Shown in pieces: positions 20,307 through 28,779 of a DNA stretch of 64,000 bases. Numbering within the stretch: the stretch's first letter is position 1; each line of letters starts with the position of its first letter. The position numbers were made by a program, and so were the translations under genes. The DNA is from Mixta tenebrionis (GTDB lineage Bacteria; Pseudomonadota; Gammaproteobacteria; Enterobacterales; Enterobacteriaceae): positions 1-64,000 of the forward strand of contig NZ_VHQI01000010.1 of NCBI RefSeq assembly GCF_006517625.1, given 5' to 3'. A model generated the notes under the pieces. That model worked only from the letters and a program-made list of their open reading frames with translations, did no database searches and had not been told where the DNA came from.

Positions 20307-23300
20307 TCACCCTGCTGTAGGAAGGGATGACAAGTCTGTAGTCCCTGCATAAATAAGCTGAAGATGCCGGGAAAGATGCACTATTTGCTGTTCGAACTGC
20401 TGCAGTTTTTCCGGGTCAGGCTGCTTCTCCAGCTGCTGACAGGCCTCGATTAGCTCGTCCGCGCCAAGCAGCAACAGGCCGCCGCGTAATTTATGCAATA
20501 CGCTTTTTAGATCGCGATTATGCTGTCGCCCCTCATGAATATCGGCCAGGGCTTCATCGAACATTTCCAGCTGCAGCTGCAGGAAATGGCGGCGCTTAAG
20601 CGGCGTATTCAGGCCGGGCGGGAATTTCCACGCGATATTGCAGGGCGGAGTCTCGGTAACCGGCAGGGTGCTGAGTGATTTTTCCAGCGTCTGTAGCGTC
20701 AGCGGCTTGAACAGGCAATCATTCATTCCGGCGTTCAGACAGGCTTCACGCACCGACTGCTGTTTGTTGGCCGTAGCGCCCCAGATAATCAGGTCGGGAT
20801 GATCGCGCCGAATGGCATGGGTCAGGGCGAAGCCGTCCATCACCGGCATATTGCAGTCGGTAATCACCACGTCGGGCAGCTGGGCGGATAGCAGGGAGAG
20901 CGCCTGCTGGCCGTCGGCGGCGCCGATCGCCTCATGGCCTAAATAGTGCAGCTGCTGGATGAGGACGTGGCGGCTGGCGGCGTGATCGTCCACCACCAGA
21001 ATGCGCCGTGCGGTAGTCGGCGCCGCCTGAGCGGCGGCCACCACCGCCGGCATCGGCTGAGGCGTCATTCTCGGCAGACGCAGGCGAATTGTGACTTCCG
21101 TGCCCATGCCCGGCTGGCTGTCCAGCGTCAGCTCGCCCGCCATCATGTTAATCAGCGTGCGGCAGATGTAGAGGCCAAGTCCGCTGCCCTGCTGGCTCTG
21201 CTGGTTATCGCCCTGCTCAAAAGGTTTGAACAGGCGCGCCTGGGTGGCGGCGTCGATACCCGGCCCGCTGTCCTGAATGGTCAACACCAGATTAAGCGCC
21301 GAGGCCTCCTCTTTTTCCAGCAGGGCCTGGAAGATAATTCGCCCCTGCACGGTGAACTTGACCGCGTTGCCGAGAATATTAATCAGGATTTGCTTGAACC
21401 GTACCGGATCGACCAGCACATCGCCGCTGATATCCGCATCGATCTCGCAGGTAAACAGCAGCGATTTCTGCCGCGCCAGGCCATCCATCATGGTCACCAC
21501 TGACTCAATCAGCGGACGAATCGAGGCGCGTTCCGGTCGCAGCACCAGCCTTTCCGTTTCGATGCGCGCAACGTCAATAATATCGCCTACCAGCATCAGC
21601 AGCGATTCTGCGGTGTCGTAGGCGATGTGCAGCGAGTCGCGATCGCCGGGGTTAAGCTGCTTACGCCGCAGCAGCAGTTCCAGAATGCCGATAATGGCGC
21701 TGAGCGGCGTGCGTAGCTCATGGCTGATAGAGGCGAGGAAAGTGGTTTTTACCCGGCTGGCTTTTTCCGCCGAATGTTTGGCCTGCTGCAGCTGCTTTAA
21801 CGTTTGCAGGCTTTCCCGCATATCCTGCCAGCCGCCGACATAGCCGTAGCCCAGAGCGTTGGTTTGCAGCAGCGTTTGCCAGAAAGCGATCCCTTCCTTA
21901 ACGCGGTCGCCGTCATAAAGCCCGAATTCGGCCATCAGCGCCTGTACGTTCTGCCCGCGATGTTCGTTTACGTCGATATTCAGGGCTTCGGCAAAAGAGC
22001 GGTTTGCGCTGGTCAGCCGTCCGTTAAGATCGGTGATAAACAGCGGGACGGGAATCGCATCCAGCAGGTGCTGCTGGGCGGGCTGACGCCGCTGACGATG
22101 ACGCAGCAGCAGAATAAGCAGCGTCAGGATCATCCCGGCAGCGACGACCGCCAGCCCGATCAGCGCCTGGGAAGGGGCGGACTGTATCTCGCTCTGTCGA
22201 TCGTTGGGCATATTGGCGTTGCTGTGCCATTTGCGCACCGTTAGCTGTAAGTCCTCCGGGGCGATATTCAGCAGGGCCTTATCGAGAATAGTCGCCAGCG
22301 GATAGTTGCTGGCGGAAACCGCCATAGTGAAGCGCGCCGGATCGATCTCCAGGCTTTTAATAATGCGCAGTTTGTCGGCATACAGCCGGGAAATATAAAA
22401 GTTTGCGTTGATTAACGGCAGGATCATCACGTCCGCCTTGCCTTTCACTACCGCTTCCAGCCCTTCCGTCAGGGTATCGGCCTGCACAATGCGCATTTTC
22501 TGCAATTCCGGCTCGGCGCTCAGATCGACGGCGTTGCCTTTCAGCAGCATCGCCCGATGCGTGGCGGGCAGCGAAAGCGAAGGATGGCGTCCTACCATTA
22601 CCCATGAATTAAACAGCCAGGTGCGGGTGGTTAAGAGGCTGGCATGGCTGGCGCTGTCCAGGTTAAGGCTGGCCACCATATCGCTATGGCCGGATTTTAC
22701 CGCGGTGATAATCTCCTCCAGATTATCCTTCGGCTGAATAACGAACTTCAGCCCGGTACGCAGGCCGATCGCCTTTAAGATGTCGGTGGTGACGCCGTGC
22801 AGTTTCTTTTTGCTGTCATAGATGCTCAGCGGCGCGCTGTCGCGCAGCACCGAAACGCGGATTTCCGGATTATCTTCGATCCATTTCTGCTCAAGCGAAG
22901 TGAAATAGAGATGGCGCTCGCTGAGAATCGGCATAAAGCCGCCGTTCCAGCGCCGCATAATATCTTCATTAATATTGGCCGGGATGGCGGAAAGTACCTG
23001 ATTAATGATCGCTATCAGCTGTTCATTATCGGGCCGTGCGGCAAACGAGAATCCCTTTGACTGATTATTGCGTAGCCGGCGAATATTTAAATCGCTCAGG
23101 TTAGATTCATTAATTAAATATTGCGTAGCGGTCGCATCGCCAATAAAGATATCTATCTGATGAAACGCTAATGCCTCCAGCGCATGGCGCGCCGAAATAA
23201 AGGGGATCAGCTGCGCCTGCGGCCAGCGCTGTATAAAGGCTTCCGGGTTAGGATAGGCGGCGTCGATAGCCAGCCGGACCCCCTCTTCAGGCAGCGGCCA

Positions 23301-23768
23301 GGCGTTAAAATTAACCACCTCCGCCGGAGTATTGTTGGTGTAGGGCTTACTCAGCAGGAAGCCGGCGTCATACGCCTCATCGCTGGCCCAGGCGATAAGA
23401 TCCGCCTCGCCGTTTTCCAGCGCTTCAAAGGCCGCTTTCTTATCGGCGTACTGCTGGATTTCCAGCTTAATATTAAGGTTAGAGGCCAGCAGGCCCAGAT
23501 AATCGGCGGTAATGCCAACATAATCATAGCGTCCGGCGTTCATAAAATAGGGCGGAACATTAGGCGCCCAGCTGGCGATCGTCAGATGATTATGCTTGCG
23601 CAGCCAGCGCCACTGTTCGCTGCTTAAGGTCAGATCCGACAGCATCGCCTGGCTGTGCGCCAGCAGCTGTAGCGAATTGACGGGCTTCTCCGGCGGCGGC
23701 GCGGCCGGGCCGGTAGCAGAGAAAGTAATTAACCCTATTAATATAACTATACGTAGAATTAGCGACAT
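20307..23768 (-). CDS. EvgS/BvgS-type hybrid sensor histidine kinase
   Basis: An unorthodox sensor kinase of 1153 aa. In order it has a signal peptide, two periplasmic solute-binding (Venus flytrap) domains at about 50-275 and 290-525, one transmembrane helix near 545-567 (LIGLAVVAAGMILTLLILLL), and a PAS domain (FITDLNGRLTSANRSF). Then come HisKA with SISHELRTPLSAIIG, an HATPase (GSGLGLYI), a receiver (ITDCNMPVMDGF) and a C-terminal HPt with LHKLRGGLLLLGA. The phosphorelay His-Asp-His residues all appear present. Its start overlaps the stop of the response-regulator gene, so the two are coupled. The signal is unknown; related EvgS responds to mild acid and redox state. Confidence 0.92.
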   Translation of the reverse strand: MSLILRIVILIGLITFSATGPAAPPPEKPVNSLQLLAHSQAMLSDLTLSSEQWRWLRKHNHLTIASWAPNVPPYFMNAGRYDYVGITADYLGLLASNLNIKLEIQQYADKKAAFEALENGEADLIAWASDEAYDAGFLLSKPYTNNTPAEVVNFNAWPLPEEGVRLAIDAAYPNPEAFIQRWPQAQLIPFISARHALEALAFHQIDIFIGDATATQYLINESNLSDLNIRRLRNNQSKGFSFAARPDNEQLIAIINQVLSAIPANINEDIMRRWNGGFMPILSERHLYFTSLEQKWIEDNPEIRVSVLRDSAPLSIYDSKKKLHGVTTDILKAIGLRTGLKFVIQPKDNLEEIITAVKSGHSDMVASLNLDSASHASLLTTRTWLFNSWVMVGRHPSLSLPATHRAMLLKGNAVDLSAEPELQKMRIVQADTLTEGLEAVVKGKADVMILPLINANFYISRLYADKLRIIKSLEIDPARFTMAVSASNYPLATILDKALLNIAPEDLQLTVRKWHSNANMPNDRQSEIQSAPSQALIGLAVVAAGMILTLLILLLRHRQRRQPAQQHLLDAIPVPLFITDLNGRLTSANRSFAEALNIDVNEHRGQNVQALMAEFGLYDGDRVKEGIAFWQTLLQTNALGYGYVGGWQDMRESLQTLKQLQQAKHSAEKASRVKTTFLASISHELRTPLSAIIGILELLLRRKQLNPGDRDSLHIAYDTAESLLMLVGDIIDVARIETERLVLRPERASIRPLIESVVTMMDGLARQKSLLFTCEIDADISGDVLVDPVRFKQILINILGNAVKFTVQGRIIFQALLEKEEASALNLVLTIQDSGPGIDAATQARLFKPFEQGDNQQSQQGSGLGLYICRTLINMMAGELTLDSQPGMGTEVTIRLRLPRMTPQPMPAVVAAAQAAPTTARRILVVDDHAASRHVLIQQLHYLGHEAIGAADGQQALSLLSAQLPDVVITDCNMPVMDGFALTHAIRRDHPDLIIWGATANKQQSVREACLNAGMNDCLFKPLTLQTLEKSLSTLPVTETPPCNIAWKFPPGLNTPLKRRHFLQLQLEMFDEALADIHEGRQHNRDLKSVLHKLRGGLLLLGADELIEACQQLEKQPDPEKLQQFEQQIVHLSRHLQLIYAGTTDLSSLPTAG

Positions 23769-24394
23769 TATTTTATATTTTTAAATTGTTGGAGTAACTC
23801 CGCCAGCGATTCCGTTCCGCTTTTTTCCAGTAGCCGCGCTTTATAAGTGCTAATGGTTTTATTACTTAACTGGAGTAATTCGCCAATTTCTTTATTCGAT
23901 TTCCCTTCCGCCAGATAGCGTAAAACGGTAAGTTCGCGATCGGACATGCGCGCCAGCAGGCGCGAGCTTTCCGCCTCCGCCGATGCGCAGGGCGCGTTTT
24001 CCGCGATAAAACTGCCGGAGGGAAAACAGCTGTAGCCATCCAACAGCAGCCGTACCACCGCGCTGATGGCGGTAAGCAGATGCTGTTTGCTGAGAAAACC
24101 GTCCGCACCGGCCTTCAGGCTGCGCGGCGCGTACACTTCCGCCGGCAGCCCGGTAAGGATTAATACCCGAATAGTCGGGCGATAATGTTTGATTCGCGCC
24201 AGTAAATCAAGACCATCCAACTTTAACAGAGAAATATCAAGTATAATTAAGTCAGGCTTAAGTTCACGAATAAGAAACATGACCTTCCCGCCGTCGGTCG
24301 TGGTGGTTACGGTAAGGTCTTCTTCTACTTCCAGTGAAGCCTTAAGCGCAAAACAAATAGCGGGATGATCGTCAACGATAAGAATAGAAGGCAT
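23768..24394 (-). CDS. EvgA-type response regulator (NarL/FixJ family)
   Basis: A 208-aa response regulator. The receiver has the acidic pair in LIVDDHP and the phospho-acceptor in LIILDISLLKLDG (about Asp52). The C-terminal LuxR-type helix-turn-helix includes SNKEIGELLQLSNKTISTY. It is the first gene of a two-gene unit and overlaps the sensor kinase gene by one base. An extended -10 (TGC-TATAAT, 24409-24417 on the minus strand) lies only 15 nt before the ATG. With no clear Shine-Dalgarno, the leader may be very short or another promoter is used. The regulated genes are unknown. Confidence 0.9.
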   Translation of the reverse strand: MPSILIVDDHPAICFALKASLEVEEDLTVTTTTDGGKVMFLIRELKPDLIILDISLLKLDGLDLLARIKHYRPTIRVLILTGLPAEVYAPRSLKAGADGFLSKQHLLTAISAVVRLLLDGYSCFPSGSFIAENAPCASAEAESSRLLARMSDRELTVLRYLAEGKSNKEIGELLQLSNKTISTYKARLLEKSGTESLAELLQQFKNIK

Positions 24395-24803
24395 AAACGT
24401 CCATGATTATTATAGCAAAGTGAACTCATATCATCTGCCGTATAATAGTAACTTCATTTTTAGAAGAAAGAACTGATAAAAGTAATTAATTTTTCTTTCT
24501 CTTACGGTTACAATATCTGGCAGTAACGCGGTTATATTCCACAAAAAAGCGGAGGTAAATCACAAAAACCCGCAGAAACTATTCCGGTACCTGTAGATAA
24601 ATAACCGGCCTGATAACTTTTTTTAAATTTCTATAGGATTGTTACTGTTTAGCAGGCAAAATCTAAGTCACTAAAGCTTAATTTAACTTTTGGCGACGGA
24701 GGTTTTTTAAGCCAGCTGTTTTAGCTCCCGGCGCGCGGTTGAGTTGCGCAATTTCATGTTTGAATTTTTTGAGCAGAGCTTAGCTCCCGGCGCGCGCGGT
24801 TGA
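24395..24803. other. AT-rich region upstream of the evgA-like gene
   Basis: About 410 bp with several TATAAT-like hexamers on both strands and no supportable gene. It probably holds the promoter of the response-regulator operon. Base composition is clearly more AT-rich than the flanking genes. The direct repeats at 24721 and 24780 close it. Confidence 0.5.
24721..24747 (+). repeat. Direct repeat, copy 1
   Basis: A 27-bp sequence beginning TTAGCTCCCGGCGCGCGG and ending GAGTTGC. It recurs 59 bp downstream, differing by one inserted GC dinucleotide. Confidence 0.75.
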
Positions 24804-24808
24804 GTTGC
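24780..24808 (+). repeat. Direct repeat, copy 2
   Basis: Second copy of the repeat at 24721, with CGCGCGCGG in place of CGCGCGG. It lies where the decayed coding stretch begins, so it may reflect the event that broke that gene. Confidence 0.75.
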
Positions 24809-25880
24809 CTGTTCAGGCGCAGCGTAATGCGGATCTTCCCCATATTATTCTTATTGCCGTCGGGAGATGAACGTCCGACCTGACATCTGGGGCGGCAGCG
24901 TCGTCGTAACGCCGAATCGCGAGAGGCGGTCAGCGTTATTAACATCAACGCCTTCACATGGCCGACGTAAGCTCGCTCTCGCACGCTGGCCTGATTACCA
25001 ACATACTTTCGCCTCAGGCTGGCTGCAGCATATGCGCACCGCCACACGTCCCGCCGGAGACTATATTGACGTATCGCCGGCATAGATAAAGAGCTAGCCG
25101 AAACTGCTGCGGCATACGGCCATTTTACTGATAACGGTGTGAAAACCGACTATCAGCGCAGCGATGGTTTTACCTGCCCGGTCCGTTTCGCCTGCGGACA
25201 AAAACGACAGCTACGGTAATTTTAATCCTTTGCTGCTGCCTGCGGCGCAATTTTGATTTGCAGAACAAACCCGTTTTTCTCGATGTTAATCCGCAAATTA
25301 CCCGCAAATCTGCATTAGCTGCGAGGGATAACGCTCCTGAGGCATTGGCTGGTTTAGTCGATATCCGCGCTAAGCTGCGCATTAAATATCACCACACGCC
25401 CGCCGTTATCGTCCAGGTCAAAATAGCGACGTGATGCGCCGTAAGTCCGTAAACAGCTGGCCAGATATGACAACAATCTACGGGTTATTTACCGGCAGGG
25501 CGGAGATTTTATTAAAAGGCTGAAAAAACAGGCTGTAGAATAATGCCATCATTATTTTCACGGCGAATATGGCGATATTTCACTGCCTCATAAGGTGAAA
25601 ACCATGATTTCGATACTCAGGTTCCGTTAATTAACTGTCTGCCTGAAAAGTATCAGCCCGCTAACTGGAAAAAGCCGGTAAATTTAACCAGCGTTTAGTT
25701 TCTGGTGAAAATTTTCCGCCATCTATTTTAGCGATGGCGCAGGTAGCGAGCGCAGGGAATTAACCTGCTGCGGGCGGATGCGCCGCAGCGTGAATATATT
25801 TACGTCAGTCCTTTCAGAAAGTCAGAAAAGAGATGCTGCTATTACTGACAGGCAAGAGCAAAGTTTACTTCGTTCGGTAA
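24804..25880 (+). pseudogene. Decayed gene of unknown function
   Basis: No frame is open for more than about 70 codons, yet consecutive plus-strand fragments read as ordinary protein when the frame is shifted. Examples are NVRPDIWGGSVVVTPN (about 24870), IDKELAETAAAYGHFTDNG (about 25086), LQNKPVFLDVNPQITRKSA (about 25257), WPDMTTIYGLFTGRAEILL (about 25457), HGEYGDISLPHKVK (about 25561) and REYIYVSPFRK (about 25790). The run ends with TGKSKVYFVR and a stop at 25878. At least five frameshifts or stops separate the pieces. I do not recognise the family. In E. coli the gene before epmB is yjeJ, which this does not obviously resemble. Confidence 0.6.
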
Positions 25881-25903
25881 GCGATCCTCCTGCCGGACGC
25901 GCA

Positions 25904-26932
25904 TCAGGATTGCCTTAGCTGTAAATCGAGCGGCGTTTTGCTCGGCTCGCCGCCGATCTCCCGCGCCAGCTTCGGCACCAGATAGCCGGAAACCAGCGTC
26001 AGCAGCTGGCGCATAATGGCCCGCGCCTCATCGTCAGGGACATAAAAGTGCGCCGCGCCCTGCACCTTATCCAGTACGTGCAGATAGTAAGGAAGAATAC
26101 CGGCATCAAACAGCGCGTTGCTGAGCGCCGCCAGCGCAGACGCATCGTCATTAACGCCGCGCAGCAGTACGCTTTGGTTCAGCATGGTCACCCCGGCGCG
26201 CTTCAGCATGGCGACGCCGTGACGCAGCGCGCCATCGATCTCCTGCGCGTGATTGATATGGGTCACCAGCAATATCTGCAGCCGCGAGCGCGCCAGGCGC
26301 TGGCACAGATCCTCCGTGATGCGCGCCGGGATCACCACCGGCAGGCGGCTGTGGATGCGCAGACGCTTCAGATGCGGGATCGCTTCCAGCTCGCCGATCA
26401 GCCAGTCCAGCTCATGATCCTTCGCCATCAGCGGATCGCCGCCGGAGAAGATGATCTCATCCAGCTCGGCGTGGGCGCGAATATAATCCAGCGCCCGCTG
26501 CCAGTTGCGCTTGTTGCCCTGATTATCCTGATAGGGGAAATGGCGACGGAAGCAGTAGCGGCAGTTGACCGCGCAGCCGCCTTTCACCAGCAGCAGCGCC
26601 CGATTGCTATATTTATGCAGCAGGCCCGGCACCACGCTGCTCTGTTCATCCAGCGGATCGGCGCTGTAGCCCGGCGCATCGATAAACTCCTGGCGATCGG
26701 TGATCACCTGCAGCAGCAGCGGATCGCGCGGATCGCCTTTTCTCATGCGCTGGGCGAACGCGCGCGGCACGCGCAGTGCGAAAAGCCTGCGCGCATCGCC
26801 GCCCTGCGCCAGCTCCGGATGCCGATCCAGTGCTAAAAAACGCAGTAATTCATGGGGTTCAGTGATGACGTCTGCAAGTTGTTGCAACCAATCTTCTCTG
26901 GATGGGGTATTTAGGGTTACAATGTGTGCCAT
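25904..26932 (-). CDS. epmB: EF-P (R)-beta-lysylation 2,3-aminomutase EpmB
   Basis: A radical SAM and PLP enzyme that converts L-alpha-lysine to (R)-beta-lysine, which EpmA then attaches to EF-P. The 342-aa length equals E. coli EpmB. The [4Fe-4S] cluster motif CRYCFRRHFPY in GCAVNCRYCFRR, the FSGGDPL segment, and the C-terminal LAREIGGEPSKTPLDLQLRQ are all conserved. It is divergent from efp with 41 nt between the starts, so the modifying enzyme and its target share a control region. Confidence 0.98.
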   Translation of the reverse strand: MAHIVTLNTPSREDWLQQLADVITEPHELLRFLALDRHPELAQGGDARRLFALRVPRAFAQRMRKGDPRDPLLLQVITDRQEFIDAPGYSADPLDEQSSVVPGLLHKYSNRALLLVKGGCAVNCRYCFRRHFPYQDNQGNKRNWQRALDYIRAHAELDEIIFSGGDPLMAKDHELDWLIGELEAIPHLKRLRIHSRLPVVIPARITEDLCQRLARSRLQILLVTHINHAQEIDGALRHGVAMLKRAGVTMLNQSVLLRGVNDDASALAALSNALFDAGILPYYLHVLDKVQGAAHFYVPDDEARAIMRQLLTLVSGYLVPKLAREIGGEPSKTPLDLQLRQS

Positions 26933-26973
26933 TTTTTTGGCTAAGTACCAGTATTTAATTGTAGAGGGCCTTT

Positions 26974-27540
26974 ATGGCGACTTATTCTAGCAACGATTTC
27001 CGCAACGGTCTCAAAATCATGTTCGAAGGCGAGCCTTACGCCATCGAAGCCAGTGAATTTGTAAAACCGGGCAAGGGCCAGGCGTTCGCGCGCGTCAAAA
27101 TGCGCCGTCTGCTGACCGGCAAACTGATTGAAAAAACCTTCAAATCTACCGACTCCGCTGAAGGCGCAGACGTTGTAGATATGACGCTGACTTACCTCTA
27201 TAACGACGGTGAGTTCTGGCACTTCATGAACAATGAAACTTTCGAACAGCTGGCTGCTGACGAGAAAGCGGTAGGCGACAGCGCTAAATGGCTGCTGGAT
27301 CAGGCTGAATGTATTGTTACCCTGTGGAACAATACCCCGATCGCGGTAACGCCGCCGAACTTCGTTGAGCTGGAAATCGTGGATACCGATCCGGGTCTGA
27401 AAGGCGATACGGCAGGTACCGGCGGCAAACCGGCTACGCTGACCACCGGCGCGGTAGTTAAGGTTCCATTGTTCGTGCAGATTGGCGAAGTGATCAAGGT
27501 TGATACCCGCTCTGGCGAATACGTTTCACGCGTGAAATAA
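26974..27540 (+). CDS. efp: Elongation factor P
   Basis: EF-P relieves ribosome stalling at consecutive prolines. The 188-aa protein has the KOW-like N-terminal domain with [14 protein letters not shown]. The first lysine of PGKGQ (Lys34) is the beta-lysylation site used by EpmA and EpmB, both encoded in this window. Two OB domains follow, including [17 protein letters not shown] and [12 protein letters not shown]. An intrinsic terminator follows the stop. Confidence 0.98.
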   Translation: MATYSSNDFRNGLKIMFEGEPYAIEASEFVKPGKGQAFARVKMRRLLTGKLIEKTFKSTDSAEGADVVDMTLTYLYNDGEFWHFMNNETFEQLAADEKAVGDSAKWLLDQAECIVTLWNNTPIAVTPPNFVELEIVDTDPGLKGDTAGTGGKPATLTTGAVVKVPLFVQIGEVIKVDTRSGEYVSRVK

Positions 27541-27549
27541 GCGATGATC

Positions 27550-27577
27550 AAGCGCATCCCGCAGGTGCGCTTTTTTA
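27550..27577 (+). terminator. Terminator of efp
   Basis: AAGCGCA and TGCGCTT pair around a 9-nt loop, followed by TTTT, 10 nt after the efp stop. Confidence 0.8.
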
Positions 27578-27590
27578 TTGAGAACATACG

Positions 27591-27725
27591 ATGATAAAGC
27601 GCATCCTGTCCTTTATCGCCGTCGCGCTGTTGGCGACCTGCGCACTCAGCGCCTGTAATACTTTCCGCAGCTTTGGTAAGGATGTGTCGCGCCTCGGCGG
27701 CGTCATCGCGCGCGCGGCAAACTAA
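27591..27725 (+). CDS. ecnA: Entericidin A-type lipoprotein
   Basis: A 44-aa lipoprotein. The signal peptide starts MIKRILSFIAVALLA, and the Cys of the lipobox LSAC would be lipidated. The mature part, NTFRSFGKDVSRLGGVIARA, matches the entericidin pattern NTxRGxGxD. EcnA is the antidote lipoprotein paired with the toxin EcnB. Order efp-ecnA-ecnB is as in E. coli. Confidence 0.9.
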   Translation: MIKRILSFIAVALLATCALSACNTFRSFGKDVSRLGGVIARAAN

Positions 27726-27838
27726 ATTCTCCTTCCTGCTGTAATCAGTTATTTCCTGCGGCGACAACGGGCAAGCTGTTAATTTAGGGCTATGCTTTAG
27801 TTGCTGTACTTTCAACTGTAACCAACAAGGAAATGGCT

Positions 27839-27973
27839 ATGTCAAAGAAAAGTATTGTCGCAATTTTTTCAGCCTTGATTCTTTCTACTCTGCTCTCCGC
27901 CTGCAACACCACGCGCGGCGTGGGCGAAGATGTTGAAGCGGGCGGCCAGGCAATTCAGCGCGGCGCGCAGTAA
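27839..27973 (+). CDS. ecnB: Entericidin B-type lipoprotein
   Basis: A 44-aa lipoprotein toxin homologue. The signal peptide ends in LLSAC, and mature [20 protein letters not shown] is the entericidin core. AAGGA lies 7 nt before the ATG at 27839; the in-frame ATG two codons earlier is too close to it. A CTATGCT hexamer at 27790 resembles a sigma-S -10, in keeping with RpoS control of ecnB in E. coli (the hexamer is seen; the control is inferred). Confidence 0.9.
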   Translation: MSKKSIVAIFSALILSTLLSACNTTRGVGEDVEAGGQAIQRGAQ

Positions 27974-27980
27974 GTTAAGC

Positions 27981-28010
27981 GGTACGGAACGCGCACGCTG
28001 GTTCCGTACC
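27981..28010. terminator. Bidirectional stem-loop between ecnB and blc
   Basis: GGTACGGAAC and GTTCCGTACC form a perfect 10-bp stem with a 10-nt loop, 7 nt after the ecnB stop and before the convergent blc stop. T runs are weak in both directions. Confidence 0.65.
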
Positions 28011-28029
28011 GACCTTATTCATCCCGACG

Positions 28030-28581
28030 TTAATTCCCTGCCGGCTGCGCCGCGGCGCCATCCTGTTTTACCCAGATCAGCTTATCAACCGGGAAGCCCG
28101 CCTGACGCGCCTGCTCCGTTAGCTGCCGCTTAACCGCCGGATCAAGCTGCGGCGTGCGTGACAGAATCCACAGGTAATCGTAGTTTGGCCCGCAAACCAG
28201 CGCATAGCGATAGTCCTTATCGAGCGCGATAACGTTATAGCCGCCATAAAAAGGGCCGAAGAACGAGACTTTCAGCGCCGCGCGCTGCGGCGAGCCGGTA
28301 AAGTAGGCTTTGCCGATGCTTTCCTTCCAGCGCTGCTTCTGCGCATCGTAACCGCGATTGATCACCTTCAGACCACCGTCGTCTCGCTTGCTATAGGTAG
28401 CGGTAACATGATCGAGACCGCGTTCGAAGCGGTGATTAAGGCGGGCAATTTCGTACCACTGGCCAAGATAGCGATCGGCCGCGAAATTTTCGACAACCGT
28501 CACATTTTTCGGCGGAGCGGTACTACAGGCGACCGAGAGCAGGGCGCCGATACTGGCAACAAGGTTTTTCCATAGAGACAT
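28030..28581 (-). CDS. blc: Outer-membrane lipocalin Blc
   Basis: A bacterial lipocalin of 183 aa that binds lysophospholipids in the outer membrane. The lipobox is SVAC. The lipocalin motif GQWYEIARLNHRFERGL contains the invariant G-x-W, and ALDKDYRYALVCGP and YLWILSRTP are typical of the family. In E. coli blc neighbours sugE and ampC; here those are missing and a flagellin gene follows divergently. Confidence 0.96.
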   Translation of the reverse strand: MSLWKNLVASIGALLSVACSTAPPKNVTVVENFAADRYLGQWYEIARLNHRFERGLDHVTATYSKRDDGGLKVINRGYDAQKQRWKESIGKAYFTGSPQRAALKVSFFGPFYGGYNVIALDKDYRYALVCGPNYDYLWILSRTPQLDPAVKRQLTEQARQAGFPVDKLIWVKQDGAAAQPAGN

Positions 28582-28712
28582 AGTGCTTTCCTGATAAGTT
28601 CTAACGGCTTAAGTATAGGTGGTGAAATGTAGTCTGCGCAGCGGACGAATTAAAAAGCGGAAAAAATGCGCAAGGCCTTGTCGCGCCAGGGTTCAGGCGA
28701 ATGTAAACGTAC

Positions 28713-28739
28713 TAAAGCCAGCGCGCGCTGCGCCGATAA
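28713..28739 (+). promoter_or_regulatory. Sigma-28 (FliA) promoter of the flagellin gene
   Basis: TAAAGCCA (-35, 28713-28720) and GCCGATAA (-10, 28732-28739) are separated by exactly 11 nt. The FliA consensus is TAAAGTTT-N11-GCCGATAA, so the -10 is perfect and the -35 matches at 5 of 8. The predicted start lies about 35 nt before the flagellin ATG. Confidence 0.85.
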
Positions 28740-28779
28740 TCCAGCTACTCAGATAACAGTCAGTGAAGAATTTCTTATC

